Shown here: one piece after another, positions 1 to 7,210 of the stretch
Position numbering within the stretch: the stretch's first letter is position 1
Layout: each line of letters opens with the position of its first letter
DNA from: an uncultured Collinsella sp.
Lineage (GTDB): Bacteria; Actinomycetota; Coriobacteriia; Coriobacteriales; Coriobacteriaceae
DNA: 15,180 nucleotides
Direction of reading: 5' to 3'
NCBI GenBank assembly: GCA_900552155.1
Contig: URYU01000030.1
Location: 1 to 15,180, forward strand
Made by a program: the position numbers and the translations under genes
Notes under the pieces: model-generated
What the model was told of the DNA's origin: nothing
Database searches by the model: none
Seen by the model: only the letters and a program-made list of their open reading frames with translations

Positions 1-377
1 TCTGGGTCATCGACCCCGAGGACTATAAGGCCGACGTGCTGTTCGTCTTTGAGAACGGCCGCGTGGTGCGCGTCGCACTTTCTGGATACGTCACCAAGAC
101 CAACCGCAAACGTCTCAAGAACGCTATCTACGGTGGCAGCAAGCTGCTGTATGCCCAGGTGCTCAAGGAAGATCGCGACATCGCGCTGGTCTCGAGCGAC
201 TACCGCCTGATGAACTTCAACACGTCGCTGCTCAAGACCAAGACGACCACCAACACGCAGGGCGTCCAAGCCTTTACGGCCAAGAAGGGCCGCTCGGTCA
301 CCACCGTCGGCACGACCGAAGAAATCCATGGCGCCGGCGTCTCGGCCGAGAAGTGCCCTCCGCCGGTGCCCTCATGA
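1..377 (+). CDS. DNA gyrase / topoisomerase IV subunit A, C-terminal end (partial)
   Basis: This is the 3' end of a gene that enters the window already open. The frame reads from base 3 (WVIDPEDYKADVLFVFENG) to a TGA at 375-377, about 124 residues. The residues match the C-terminal beta-pinwheel region of type IIA topoisomerase A subunits: repeated short strand motifs such as VLFVFENGRVVRVAL, a TKTNRKRLKNA segment, and KTTTNTQGVQAFTAKKG, which resembles the NTQGVQ blade found in Firmicutes and actinobacterial GyrA/ParC-like proteins. In the family this domain wraps DNA, while the catalytic tyrosine lies far upstream, outside the window. GyrA and ParC cannot be told apart from this piece. The hairpin terminator at 453-494 follows. 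Confidence 0.8.
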   Translation, partial: WVIDPEDYKADVLFVFENGRVVRVALSGYVTKTNRKRLKNAIYGGSKLLYAQVLKEDRDIALVSSDYRLMNFNTSLLKTKTTTNTQGVQAFTAKKGRSVTTVGTTEEIHGAGVSAEKCPPPVPS

Positions 378-452
378 AGGAAAACGACATGCCGAGCTTG
401 TTTGCCTAACAGCCGACTGGCCGATTCCGATAGCCCAGTTCCCTTGCAACGC

Positions 453-494
453 AACAAGGCCCGAATGGTTCTAATGAACCTTTCGGGCCTTGTT
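453..494. terminator. Long hairpin terminator between convergent genes
   Basis: The outer arms AACAAGGCCCGAA (453-465) and TTCGGGCCTTGTT (482-494) are perfect complements. After a T-T mismatch the helix continues with GGTTC/GAACC around a TAAT loop. There is no long T-run, but the hairpin lies between the stop of the topoisomerase gene at 377 and the stop of the convergent flavoprotein gene at 513, so it probably ends transcription from both sides. Confidence 0.75.
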
Positions 495-512
495 CGTTAT
501 TAGAAATGCGCG

Positions 513-1043
513 CTAGGCCAGCTTGCGGGCGAGCTCTCGCACCTCTTCCAACTTGGGCGACGACACCATGCTGTCGCGCTCGGTCATACCGCTGATGGTG
601 ACAATGCCCTGGTCCTCCCACTTGCAGTATGCGCAGGTTGACTTGTACATGGCGATCGCCGCGTCATAGACACCCTCGCTGTGACTATCGAGCAAAAGAG
701 CCGTCTTGGTGAACGGAAATCCCGTGGCACCGAAGGCGTACAGACGGTCGATGGCGGCCTTTTCCTGCGCGGTGATATCGAACCAGTAGATAGGCGAGGC
801 GAAGACGACCATATCTGCGTCTTTCAGCGACTCGATCACACCGGCCATGTCATCCTTCTGCACGCAGACGCCCTCATGGGTAAAGCAGTACTGGCATCCC
901 AAGCAGCCGGCAATCTTTTTGCTGGCAACGCGGACGACCTCGACCGTATTGCCGCCCTCACGCGCAGTCTCGGCAAACGCCTCGACCATGGTATCGGTAT
1001 TGGCGCCTTTACGCGGGCTGCCGCTCAATACAACGATATTCAT
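513..1043 (-). CDS. Iron-sulfur flavoprotein / NAD(P)H-dependent FMN reductase family
   Basis: A 176-residue flavodoxin-fold protein. The N-terminus has the FMN phosphate loop, SGSPRKGANTDTM (residues 7-19), after a first beta strand. Cysteines 47, 50, 53 and 60 form CX2CX2CX6C, the compact motif that in the archaeal and bacterial iron-sulfur flavoprotein (ISF) family binds a 4Fe-4S cluster next to FMN. FASPIYWFDITAQEKAAIDR is the second flavin-contacting region. The family moves electrons from a ferredoxin or NAD(P)H to O2, peroxide or small organic acceptors; the substrate here is unknown. The ATG at 1043 has AAGGGAGA (1049-1056) five bases upstream. The gene stands alone, convergent with the topoisomerase gene and divergent from the surface protein. 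Confidence 0.85.
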   Translation of the reverse strand: MNIVVLSGSPRKGANTDTMVEAFAETAREGGNTVEVVRVASKKIAGCLGCQYCFTHEGVCVQKDDMAGVIESLKDADMVVFASPIYWFDITAQEKAAIDRLYAFGATGFPFTKTALLLDSHSEGVYDAAIAMYKSTCAYCKWEDQGIVTISGMTERDSMVSSPKLEEVRELARKLA

Positions 1044-1363
1044 AAGAATCTCCCTTCTTCATGCCGCAGGCGCGCGGCACACATTTCGTTGTAACCAAAA
1101 CAGATGGAGCTATTCAGTCGTCTGCAGATCGCATCTCTTGTTCGTGCTCTCTAGACACAATCTCATTGCCTGACAACTCCTCAACTGTCTTGATTCTCTC
1201 TCCGAGAATTGAACAGTAAATCGTTGGCCGCAGAGTGTCGACTGTGGGAAAATTAACTAGAGCTTTCTCCTGCTCGCGTGAGCGTTCGCGTGTATGAGCC
1301 TGGCCGAATCGGGCAGGCACAATATAGATCCACGGAAACCGGCCTACGAACAAGGAGCGCCTT
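1044..1363. other. Divergent intergenic region, no gene
   Basis: These 320 bases separate the flavoprotein (minus) from the surface protein (plus) and must hold both promoters. The sequence is more AT-rich than the flanks. I see no convincing -35/-10 pair, no RNA gene and no clear operator. Short reading frames across it show no family resemblance and no good ribosome binding site. The only firm signals are the ribosome binding sites at its two ends (1049-1056 minus, 1352-1357 plus). Confidence 0.6.
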
Positions 1364-2248
1364 ATGTATGGACAGCATGTTGCACCGCAAACCCATAACA
1401 AACGCACTGACCTGTCTATCCGCAACGTCAAGCTTCATGCAGGCGCCAGAGTCGTCGCCTTCGGCGTAAGCATTCTTATGGCAGGGCAGCTTTTGCTACC
1501 CTGCGCAGCACTGGCGACCGAAATGCCCGAGCCCGATGTCGCAGCACCCATCACCTGCGACGAAGCCAACGCGGAAGGCAGCCTCACAGCAACCACCGTC
1601 GTCGATCATTACTACGATTTGGAGCTACTCCCTGCTTTCGAGTTGGTCCAGAACGAGGCTCTTGTATACGATTTTCGCGACAAACCCGAGGACTTCATCT
1701 ACGGGCTTAACGACACCGTCCATCTCTTCAAGATCGACACCGATACCGAAAGCCTTATAAAAACCGAGAACCCCAAAGAGGCCAGCGTCTCTATTGCCCT
1801 GACCATGATTGACAATCACGTTAGAGCAACCGTAGTCTTTACAGGCAGTTACGCCGACGACCAAATCCCCTACAGGCTGGACCTCAACAGCTCAACCTAC
1901 CTTGGCACACACGTTGACCGTGACTTCGACAGCGGGCAGGGGATTATGCACGAAACGCGGCACGATTACTACATCCGTTACGTCTTCGACAGTGACGTGC
2001 ACTTGATTGCAACCGATACGAGCGGTTCCAAACCCGAACCGGAAACCAAGCCCGAGCCCACACCGCAGCCCAATGCAAATAAGCCCACGGCAAATCCCGT
2101 TTCCACCAAGGCAGTAGCGGCGGTTAAACCAGCCGGGGCCACCCTACCCGCGACGGGCGACAACGTTGCGATGGCAGCCGCCCTGAGTGCTGCCGGTGCT
2201 ATAGTTGCGGCAGCTGGCATTTCTGCAACAAGGCGTCGCACCCACTAG
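1364..2248 (+). CDS. LPATG-anchored cell-surface protein, unknown function
   Basis: A 294-residue protein with a sortase-substrate layout. A long basic N-terminus leads into a hydrophobic stretch (about residues 29-50) with a plausible signal peptidase site after ALA at 51. The C-terminus has LPATG at 261-265, a hydrophobic Ala-rich helix, and the basic tail TRRRTH. A Pro/Glu/Lys-rich linker (about 218-245) is probably a wall-spanning stalk. The middle domain, about residues 60-215, is acidic and Asp/Tyr-rich with VVDHYYDLELLP and DYYIRYVFDSDVHL; I do not recognise it. The ATG at 1364 has AAGGAG six bases upstream. Sortase anchoring is established for this motif arrangement; the ligand or role is unknown. 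Confidence 0.85.
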   Translation: MYGQHVAPQTHNKRTDLSIRNVKLHAGARVVAFGVSILMAGQLLLPCAALATEMPEPDVAAPITCDEANAEGSLTATTVVDHYYDLELLPAFELVQNEALVYDFRDKPEDFIYGLNDTVHLFKIDTDTESLIKTENPKEASVSIALTMIDNHVRATVVFTGSYADDQIPYRLDLNSSTYLGTHVDRDFDSGQGIMHETRHDYYIRYVFDSDVHLIATDTSGSKPEPETKPEPTPQPNANKPTANPVSTKAVAAVKPAGATLPATGDNVAMAAALSAAGAIVAAAGISATRRRTH

Positions 2249-2340
2249 CAAGCATTTCGTACACCGCAGACAAAGCACTATCCCCGCTCCGAAGAGCGTT
2301 ACTCACCGAGAAGTTTCTTCCCCACGGAAATGAGTTTCTT

Positions 2341-2754
2341 TCCAACGGCCGCCTTCACGCCAATCATTACAACCACGTGGGCAGTGCGGGCTTCGAGGTC
2401 CGCAGCGAGGATGTCCCCCGATGCCCGTACTGCGGCTGGCAGCTTGTGCCGTGGGTACGCGACGACACAGTTTTGGAGGGCACGGCATGGTGCGAGAGTC
2501 TCGAACGATACGAGCGCTTCGTGCGCGAGCGCAGCGATTGCCGCGTGCTGTTGCTGGAGCTTGGCGTGGGTGAGATGACCCCCGGCATCATCACGCTCCC
2601 GTTCTGGAGCATGACCGCAAAGCTGCCGGATGCGCACCTGTTGAGCGTAAATATCTCGGGCGACTCGGCTCCGCTGCAGCTCGGGAACAAGGCGGAGGCA
2701 ATCCAGGCAGATTTGGGCGCACTGCTCTCGGCGGCGCGGGCAGGCGACGAGTAA
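2341..2754 (+). pseudogene. Sirtuin (SIR2-family deacetylase) C-terminal remnant
   Basis: The frame ending at TAA 2752-2754 carries a clear SIR2-family C-terminus: the second zinc pair CPYC, then RDDTVLEGTAWCESLERYERF, then LLLELGVGEMTPGIITLPFW, a signature of sirtuins near the SirTM branch. Everything expected upstream is missing: the Rossmann GAGIS NAD site, the catalytic His region and the first zinc cysteine pair. The frame stays open back into the surface protein gene but has no ATG start with a ribosome binding site, so homology begins abruptly near 2340 (approximate boundary). I read it as a 5'-deleted pseudogene abutting the surface-protein gene. A short expressed protein from a GTG at 2377 is possible but would lack the active site. 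Confidence 0.7.
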
Positions 2755-2828
2755 CGCGGCGAGGCGTCTTACCGCAAACCGTCCTCGATAAATGCATGAC
2801 CGTTAATAAGTAAAAAGCAAGGTTCGTC

Positions 2829-3800
2829 TTATTTCAAATACTCCTCAAAGAACGCTTTCAGCTTTCCAAACGGAATGATGTCCATCCGATCGTAAAGGTC
2901 GGTGTGGTTGGCACCAGGGATAATGAGTAGTTCCTTGTTGTCCCCGGTCAGCTTGCCGTACGCGGTTTCGCTGAAATAACGTGAGTGCGCCTTCTCGCCG
3001 TGCACCAGCAGCACGGCGGAGCGGATCTCGCCGGCGTACTGCAAGATCGGCATATTCAAAAACGACAGCGAAGACGTCACATTCCAGCCGTCATTGGAGC
3101 CCAGGCTGCGGGGATGGTAGCCTCGCGGAGTCTTGTAGTAGGCGTAATAGTCCGCCACAAACTGCGGCGCGTCATCGGGCAGCGGATCGACCACGCCGCC
3201 CGCCAACGCATAGCTGTCATTTTTATAGTCCTCGGTGCGCTGCGCGTTCAGCGCTTTCCGCTTTTCGAAGCGCGCCTGCTCGGAATCCTCGGCGTCAAAG
3301 TAGCCGTTTGCGGTCACGCGGGTCATGTCGTACATCGTCATGGCCGCGGTAGCTTTGATACGGGTGTCGATGGCCGCCGCATTGATTGCCATGCCGCCCC
3401 AACCGCAGATGCCGATGATGCCGATGCGCTCCGGGTCAACGCCTTCCTGCACAGAGAGGAAATCCACCGCTGCGCAGAAATCCTCGGTGTTGATGTCCGG
3501 CGATGCCACATAGCGGGGCGCACCGCCGCTTTCGCCGATATAGGACGGATCGAAGGCAATCGCGAAAAAGCCCAGCTCCGCCATTTTCTGCGCATAAAGG
3601 CCGGATGTTTGCTCCTTTACCGCACCAAACGGACCGCTGACGGCGATGGCAGGCAGCTTGCCCTCCACGTTCTTTGGCACGTAGACGTCGGCCACCAGCG
3701 TGATGCCGTATCGGTTGTGAATAGTCGCCTTGCTGTGCTCAACCTTGTCGCTTTTGGGGAACACTTTGTCCCATTCCTGCGTCAGATTCAACTGTTCCAT
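2829..3800 (-). CDS. Alpha/beta hydrolase (YcjY-like, Cys at the nucleophile elbow)
   Basis: A 323-residue alpha/beta hydrolase close to the YcjY / dienelactone-hydrolase-like group. The elbow reads GIIGICGWGGMAINAA, with Cys132 where serine hydrolases have Ser; GICGWGG is usual for this subfamily, so it is not a defect. Downstream are YDMTRV, the conserved YYKTPRGYHPRS, a candidate acid region around LLVHGEKAHSRYFSETAYG, and the likely catalytic His in IPGANHTDLYDR near the end. The substrate is unknown; small esters or lactones fit the family. I place the start at the ATG at 3800, seven bases after AGGAGG (3808-3813); a TTG at 3806 is in frame but too close to that site. The upstream gene stops at 3803, so translation is probably coupled. 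Confidence 0.88.
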   Translation of the reverse strand: MEQLNLTQEWDKVFPKSDKVEHSKATIHNRYGITLVADVYVPKNVEGKLPAIAVSGPFGAVKEQTSGLYAQKMAELGFFAIAFDPSYIGESGGAPRYVASPDINTEDFCAAVDFLSVQEGVDPERIGIIGICGWGGMAINAAAIDTRIKATAAMTMYDMTRVTANGYFDAEDSEQARFEKRKALNAQRTEDYKNDSYALAGGVVDPLPDDAPQFVADYYAYYKTPRGYHPRSLGSNDGWNVTSSLSFLNMPILQYAGEIRSAVLLVHGEKAHSRYFSETAYGKLTGDNKELLIIPGANHTDLYDRMDIIPFGKLKAFFEEYLK

Positions 3801-3802
3801 TT

Positions 3803-4567
3803 TCAAGCCTCCTTGCTAGTCGCTTTAAGGTATTCCTTGTCGTCCACAGGCTCCAACCACTCGTTGGAGGCCTCCTCGCCCGGAACCTCCAGCGCGAGAT
3901 GAGAGAACCAGCTGTCGGGCGCGGCTCCGTGCCAATGCTTTACGCCCGCGGGAATATTTACTACATCGCCAGGGCACAGCTCCTGTGCCGGTTTGCCCCA
4001 TTCCTGGTAAAGCCCTCGACCAGCCACGCAGACGAGGATCTGTCCGCCACCGCTTTTGGCGTGATGGATGTGCCAGTTGTTGCGGCAGCCGGGTTCGAAC
4101 GTCACGTTGTAGACGCCGACCTGCTTGGTGGAAAGGGGCGCGAGGTAGCTTTGCCCGATAAAGTACTTCGCAAATGCGTCGTTGGGGGCACCGATGGGAA
4201 AGGCCATCTCGTTTTGATGCTTGGTTCTTGCGTCGGCGGCATCGTTATCCGCCCAGACCTCCTTCGCCATACGAAAGGCCGCCCACGCCTTGGGCCATCC
4301 CGCGTAAAACGCCGCATGCGTAAGGATTTCCGCTATTTCCGCCCTGGTCACACCATTGTTCTTTGCGGACATCAGATGATATTGGAACGAGGAATCCGTC
4401 AGCCCCTGTGCCATCAGGGCAACCACCGTCACCACGCTGCGGTCTCGAAGGGAAAGCCCGTCTTCTCGGCTCCACACCTCGCCGAACAGCACATCGTCAT
4501 TGAGCTGTGCGAATTTGGGGGCAAAGTCCCCCAGGGCATCTCTGCCTGCCGTCTGTTTAATTGCCAT
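3803..4567 (-). CDS. Carboxymuconolactone decarboxylase-cupin fusion protein
   Basis: 254 residues, two domains. Residues about 15-105 are a carboxymuconolactone decarboxylase (CMD) domain: SLRDRSVVTVVALMAQG, then NNGVTRAEIAEILTHAAFYAGWPKAW. The AhpD-type CXXC redox pair is absent, so it is not a classical alkylhydroperoxidase. Residues about 140-230 are a cupin: NNWHIHHAKSGGGQILVCVAGRG, then PGDVVNIPAGVKHWHG. Its histidines would bind a metal, and Gln stands where many cupins have Glu, as is usual in this subfamily. The ATG at 4567 has GGGAGG (4577-4582) nine bases upstream; the reading frame runs on to 4666 but that extension has no site and overlaps the leader. First gene of the operon with the hydrolase, divergent from merR. 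A role in processing reactive or aromatic-derived compounds is inferred. Confidence 0.87.
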   Translation of the reverse strand: MAIKQTAGRDALGDFAPKFAQLNDDVLFGEVWSREDGLSLRDRSVVTVVALMAQGLTDSSFQYHLMSAKNNGVTRAEIAEILTHAAFYAGWPKAWAAFRMAKEVWADNDAADARTKHQNEMAFPIGAPNDAFAKYFIGQSYLAPLSTKQVGVYNVTFEPGCRNNWHIHHAKSGGGQILVCVAGRGLYQEWGKPAQELCPGDVVNIPAGVKHWHGAAPDSWFSHLALEVPGEEASNEWLEPVDDKEYLKATSKEA

Positions 4568-4728
4568 GATCTTTTTCCTCCCGTTGATAGTTCTGGACAT
4601 GGATCTGTCTTCGCGCGGCCAAGCGGCCCGCCTAGATTCCCATGCCCATTCGTCGCGCCTGCTCAAGAGCAGGGTGCCCGGCGATTACGGAACACCCCTT
4701 GCGCTCCCGATTTGTATTGACGAGAATG
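4568..4728 (-). promoter_or_regulatory. Untranslated leader of the CMD-cupin/hydrolase operon
   Basis: If transcription starts just past the -10 at 4729-4734, the mRNA has a leader of about 155 bases. It contains one short self-complementary stretch, CCTGCTC/GAGCAGG (4658-4664, 4667-4673). I see no known riboswitch and no convincing leader peptide. Confidence 0.4.
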
Positions 4729-4759
4729 AAGGTAATACTTAAACCTGACTTTAGGTCAA
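4729..4759 (-). promoter_or_regulatory. MerR-type promoter and operator for the CMD-cupin operon
   Basis: On the minus strand, TTGACC (4754-4759) is the -35 and TACCTT (4729-4734) the -10, separated by 19 bases. Within and around this spacer lies the inverted repeat ACTTAAA-cctgac-TTTAGGT (4737-4756, one mismatch between arms). An over-long 19-20 bp spacer with the operator between -35 and -10 is the established hallmark of promoters activated by DNA distortion by MerR-family regulators. The regulator is the adjacent divergent gene at 4791. Confidence 0.75.
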
Positions 4760-4790
4760 GGAATGAATTCGAGATTTATTCGGAGGGGCC

Positions 4791-5231
4791 ATGTACACAA
4801 TCGGACAGGTGGCGGAGATGTTCGGCTTGCCCGCCTCAACGCTGCGTTATTACGACAAGCAGGGATTGTTCCCGGAATTGGAGCGGACGTCCGGCATTCG
4901 TCGATTCGGCGATACGGAACTCGAGGCGCTTCGGGTCATCGAATGCTTAAAGAAGGCAGGAATGGAAATCAAAGACATCCGGCTGTTCATGGAATGGTGC
5001 GCGGAGGGCCCATCGACATATCCCAAGCGCAAGGCCATGTTCGAGGAGCGAAAGGCCCACATGGAGTCGGAGATCGCGAACATGAACCGTGCGCTGGATA
5101 TGTTGAAGTTCAAATGCTGGTACTACGAGCAGGCGATCAAAGATGGCAACGAGGATAGAGTGAAGGCTCTGATTCCCGACAATTTGCCGGAAGAGATCAA
5201 AGGCGCCTACGAGAACGCGCACGCTCGCTAA
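4791..5231 (+). CDS. MerR-family transcriptional regulator
   Basis: 146 residues. The N-terminal winged helix-turn-helix is classical: YTIGQVAEMFGLPASTLRYYD (residues 2-22) then RRFGDTELEALRVIECLKKAGM. A long helix (about 76-115) gives the antiparallel coiled-coil dimer. The short C-terminal part contains one Cys (FKCWYYEQAI), and there is no CueR- or ZntR-like metal-binding tail, so an organic or redox ligand is more likely than a metal. The ATG at 4791 has GGAGGGG (4782-4788) just upstream. It lies divergent from the CMD-cupin/hydrolase operon and faces a MerR-type operator at 4737-4756, so it very probably activates that operon and may repress itself. Confidence 0.9.
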   Translation: MYTIGQVAEMFGLPASTLRYYDKQGLFPELERTSGIRRFGDTELEALRVIECLKKAGMEIKDIRLFMEWCAEGPSTYPKRKAMFEERKAHMESEIANMNRALDMLKFKCWYYEQAIKDGNEDRVKALIPDNLPEEIKGAYENAHAR

Positions 5232-5282
5232 AGCCGTTCGCTACCCATGGGACTCCGACAAGGAGCTCTTTCCGCGCAGAAC

Positions 5283-5432
5283 GAAAAAGAAAGCCTCCGA
5301 ACCAGAGGGTCCGGAGGCTGTTATTCCCGCTACTTTGCCGGTGGCTTTGCCTTGCGACGACGAACAGTATCAGGCGTTACTCGGCAACACCAGTACGTGA
5401 GTTCAGAAGCCAGTTCCTGCTATTCCCACTCG
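5283..5432 (-). repeat. Repeat copy A (~150 bp, gene-end-like motif plus terminator)
   Basis: This stretch is repeated imperfectly at 7211-7361. Shared blocks include AAAGAAAGCCTCCGAACCAG, GGAGGCTGTTATTCCCG, TGGCTTTGC, ACAGTATCAGGCG and GAGTTCAGAAGCCAGTTCC, followed by (C/T)TATTCCCA. On the minus strand, copy A begins GAGTGGGAATAG, which reads Glu-Trp-Glu-stop, and ends in an intrinsic terminator. It lies directly downstream of the ATPase gene (stop at 5568). It could be an inherited 3' flank duplicated with a gene, or the ends of an integrated element. Confidence 0.7.
5292..5319 (-). terminator. Intrinsic terminator (copy A), downstream of the ATPase gene
   Basis: The arms AGCCTCCG (5292-5299) and CGGAGGCT (5312-5319) pair perfectly; inside them ACC/GGT extends the helix after one mismatch. 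Read on the minus strand the hairpin is followed by a T-rich tract (TTTCTTTTTC), which fits termination of transcripts from the ATPase gene. It may also stop merR transcripts coming from the left, though the plus-strand tail is weak. Confidence 0.8.
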
Positions 5433-5567
5433 GTAATAGGAGCCACTGGTCAAAAGCTTGTCAACATCAAAACAAGTTCTCAATCTACCGATTCTACGTG
5501 AGGCAATGGTCCTCATTTGATACCCGCGCTGTTTGCGCACTAGGGAGCAAAGGAATCTGGCCGCTGC
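5433..5567. other. Gap between repeat copy A and the ATPase gene
   Basis: About 135 moderately AT-rich bases lie between repeat copy A and the ATPase stop. I see no gene, clear promoter or recognised structure. Confidence 0.5.
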
Positions 5568-6791
5568 TCAAATAAGATCACCGCCATCTTGCATAAACGA
5601 CGCCATGTTAAGGTGCCTGACGCCATCCCTTTCCTGCAATAGAGGATCAAGCGTGAACAAGTAGCGCGGATATCCGTCCCTGATGTAGCCGAACGGCCTG
5701 TACTCACGCTCTTCCACGTCCCTATCGGCGATTGTCATTGAAACCTGAATGTAGGCGTAGGCGTTGCGTTTACGCGCGATGAAGTCGCACTCCAGCTTCC
5801 CGATGCGGCCTACGGATAGCTTATATCCCCTCGAGCGGAGATAGATGTACAAGGCGTTTTCCAGCGAGGGCCCGTAGTTCAACCGAACATCGACGTTGCG
5901 CGCAAAATAGATACCCGGATCCGCAAGGTAGTATTTCTCCTCGCCGCGTAACGATTTGCGGGACTTAAGGTCGAATCTCTCGCATCTGTAGAGCACTTTG
6001 GCATCGATGAGCATCTGGATATAGGCGGCGATCGTCCGCCGCTCGACGGCGATACGCTCCGTCTTGGTGAAATAGTCGTGGAGGCTGGTGAGACTCGTCG
6101 GCTCACCGTTGTTGTTGATGACATAGGTCATGACACGGTTGAACGTATCAATGTTCCGGATCTTGTTGAGAGTCCTGATGTCCTTGTCGACGATCTGCCC
6201 AACGACATCCTCGATGTAGCGAGCCTTCGCCTCGGGATCGTCGTATTCCAGAGACCGGGGAAACCCGCCATACCGCAGATATTCGTCAAACTCGATTCGC
6301 GCGTCACCGACCTCCTTGCCCATGAACCTCTTCATGTCGAGGAACTCGGAAAAGGATAGGGTGAACATCTCGAACTCCACGTATCGACCCGTGAGCTTGG
6401 TCATCAGCTCGCCAGACAGCAAATACGAGTTGGAGCCAGTGATGAAGATCGAGAAGCCGCCATCCGAGTTATAGGCGTTCACGACTTCCTCGTAGTCTTG
6501 GACGTTCTGCACCTCATCGATGAAGAGGTATTTGAAGTCGTTGTCAGCCAGAAGCGACTCGATTTTTTCCTCCAGCTGATCAGGCGTCTTAATTGAGCGG
6601 TTGCCGCGCTTGTCGAGGTCGAGGTAGATGATGTCCTTGTCTTCGACACCACGGTTTCTCAGTTCCTCGGCAATCGTCGACATGAGGCACGATTTGCCGC
6701 AGCGGCGGATACCCGTGATCACCTTGATCAGGTCGTCATCGTAGAACGGTCGAATCTTCTTCAAGTATTGCTCGCGATGATACAGTTTCAT
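5568..6791 (-). CDS. AAA-type ATPase with DUF4143 C-terminal domain
   Basis: 407 residues, the usual length of the AAA_14/DUF4143 family. Walker A is GIRRCGKS (27-34); Walker B is YLFIDEVQ with Asp92-Glu93; the sensor region is SIFITGSNSYLLSGEL followed by LTGRYVEFEMFTLSFSEF, which is diagnostic. The C-terminal half has a winged-helix-like segment and ends in a restriction-endonuclease-like core (GKLECDFIARKR ... YAYIQVS), as DUF4143 proteins do. Function is not established; the family is widespread and variable between strains, with suggested roles in defence or mobile-element biology. The ATG at 6791 has GGGGAGG upstream. It is a single-gene unit with a terminator in repeat copy A. Confidence 0.9.
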   Translation of the reverse strand: MKLYHREQYLKKIRPFYDDDLIKVITGIRRCGKSCLMSTIAEELRNRGVEDKDIIYLDLDKRGNRSIKTPDQLEEKIESLLADNDFKYLFIDEVQNVQDYEEVVNAYNSDGGFSIFITGSNSYLLSGELMTKLTGRYVEFEMFTLSFSEFLDMKRFMGKEVGDARIEFDEYLRYGGFPRSLEYDDPEAKARYIEDVVGQIVDKDIRTLNKIRNIDTFNRVMTYVINNNGEPTSLTSLHDYFTKTERIAVERRTIAAYIQMLIDAKVLYRCERFDLKSRKSLRGEEKYYLADPGIYFARNVDVRLNYGPSLENALYIYLRSRGYKLSVGRIGKLECDFIARKRNAYAYIQVSMTIADRDVEEREYRPFGYIRDGYPRYLFTLDPLLQERDGVRHLNMASFMQDGGDLI

Positions 6792-6934
6792 GGAATTCGC
6801 CTCCCCTGCTTAGCTTATCAGAGATGATGATAATCCTCAGTTAAGGCACCTATTTTTTCGATTTTACAGAAATTGGTTTCTTAAACCGTATTCCAGCTCT
6901 TCCATGCTCGCTTGATATCGCGTCATAGATGAAA
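6792..6934. other. Intergenic region between the ATPase and the yjdF remnant
   Basis: An AT-rich gap that must carry the ATPase promoter on the minus strand and, if still active, the promoter of the yjdF leader on the plus strand. I could not choose a -35/-10 pair with confidence. Confidence 0.4.
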
Positions 6935-7034
6935 ACACAGTCTACATCGGGTAGTCGTGGGCGTGCGGGAGTCCGCATCAGTAACCTGCCTCCTTGGTTG
7001 TCCCTTCTCTGCAGGGTCGTCTACATAAAGGAGG
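6935..7034 (+). promoter_or_regulatory. Structured leader, candidate yjdF (azaaromatic) riboswitch
   Basis: The leader of a yjdF remnant with clear helices: TGCGG-GAGT-CCGCA (6964-6977) and CCTGC (6985-6989) pairing across a 21-base loop to GCAGG (7011-7015). GTCTACAT occurs twice (6940-6947 and 7019-7026), the second copy just before the Shine-Dalgarno AAAGGAGG (7027-7034); GTAG at 6951-6954 could pair with either. The yjdF motif RNA is known upstream of this protein family and binds azaaromatic compounds. I infer identity from position and structure and have not checked the consensus. Confidence 0.5.
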
Positions 7035-7054
7035 AACCAGCCAGGCAGATCAGC

Positions 7055-7210
7055 GTGTCGTCCACCCTGACCGTATATCACGACGGCCAATTCTGGGTCG
7101 GGCTGGCGGAGCACGTCGAGGACGGCAGATACGGCGCCGCCCGCATCGTCTTCGGCGCGGAGCCGCCCGATGCTCAAGGGGCTTTGGCAAGGAGTCGTTT
7201 AGGCAGACAT
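7055..7210 (+). pseudogene. YjdF-family (DUF2992) protein, N-terminal remnant
   Basis: The segment reads VSSTLTVYHDGQFWVGLAEH then VEDGRYGAARIVFGAEPPD, which is the conserved N-terminus of YjdF/DUF2992 proteins (TVYxDGQFWVG, FGxEPxD). After about 50 residues the similarity stops: the following GALARSRLGRHAK does not look like the family, and at about 7211 the sequence runs into repeat copy B. Full-length members have roughly 130-150 residues with a charged basic tail. The GTG at 7055 is 20 bases from AAAGGAGG, too far for efficient initiation, so the start may also be damaged. An upstream ATG at 6929 is in frame but lies in the structured leader. I call it a 3'-truncated pseudogene. Confidence 0.65.

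Noticed and set aside
2302..2355. Tandem repeat GAAGTTTCTTCCCCACGGAAA / TGAGTTTCTTTCCAACGG
   Set aside because: Two short imperfect copies only, at the edge of the sirtuin remnant; could be chance.
2985..3902. Plus-strand frame of 305 codons opposite the hydrolase
   Set aside because: Low-complexity His/Arg/Ala-rich shadow; the minus-strand hydrolase is clear.
4568..4666. N-terminal extension of the CMD-cupin protein to 4666
   Set aside because: The extension is Arg/Trp-rich, unlike the family, and lies in the mRNA leader; GGGAGG fits the ATG at 4567.
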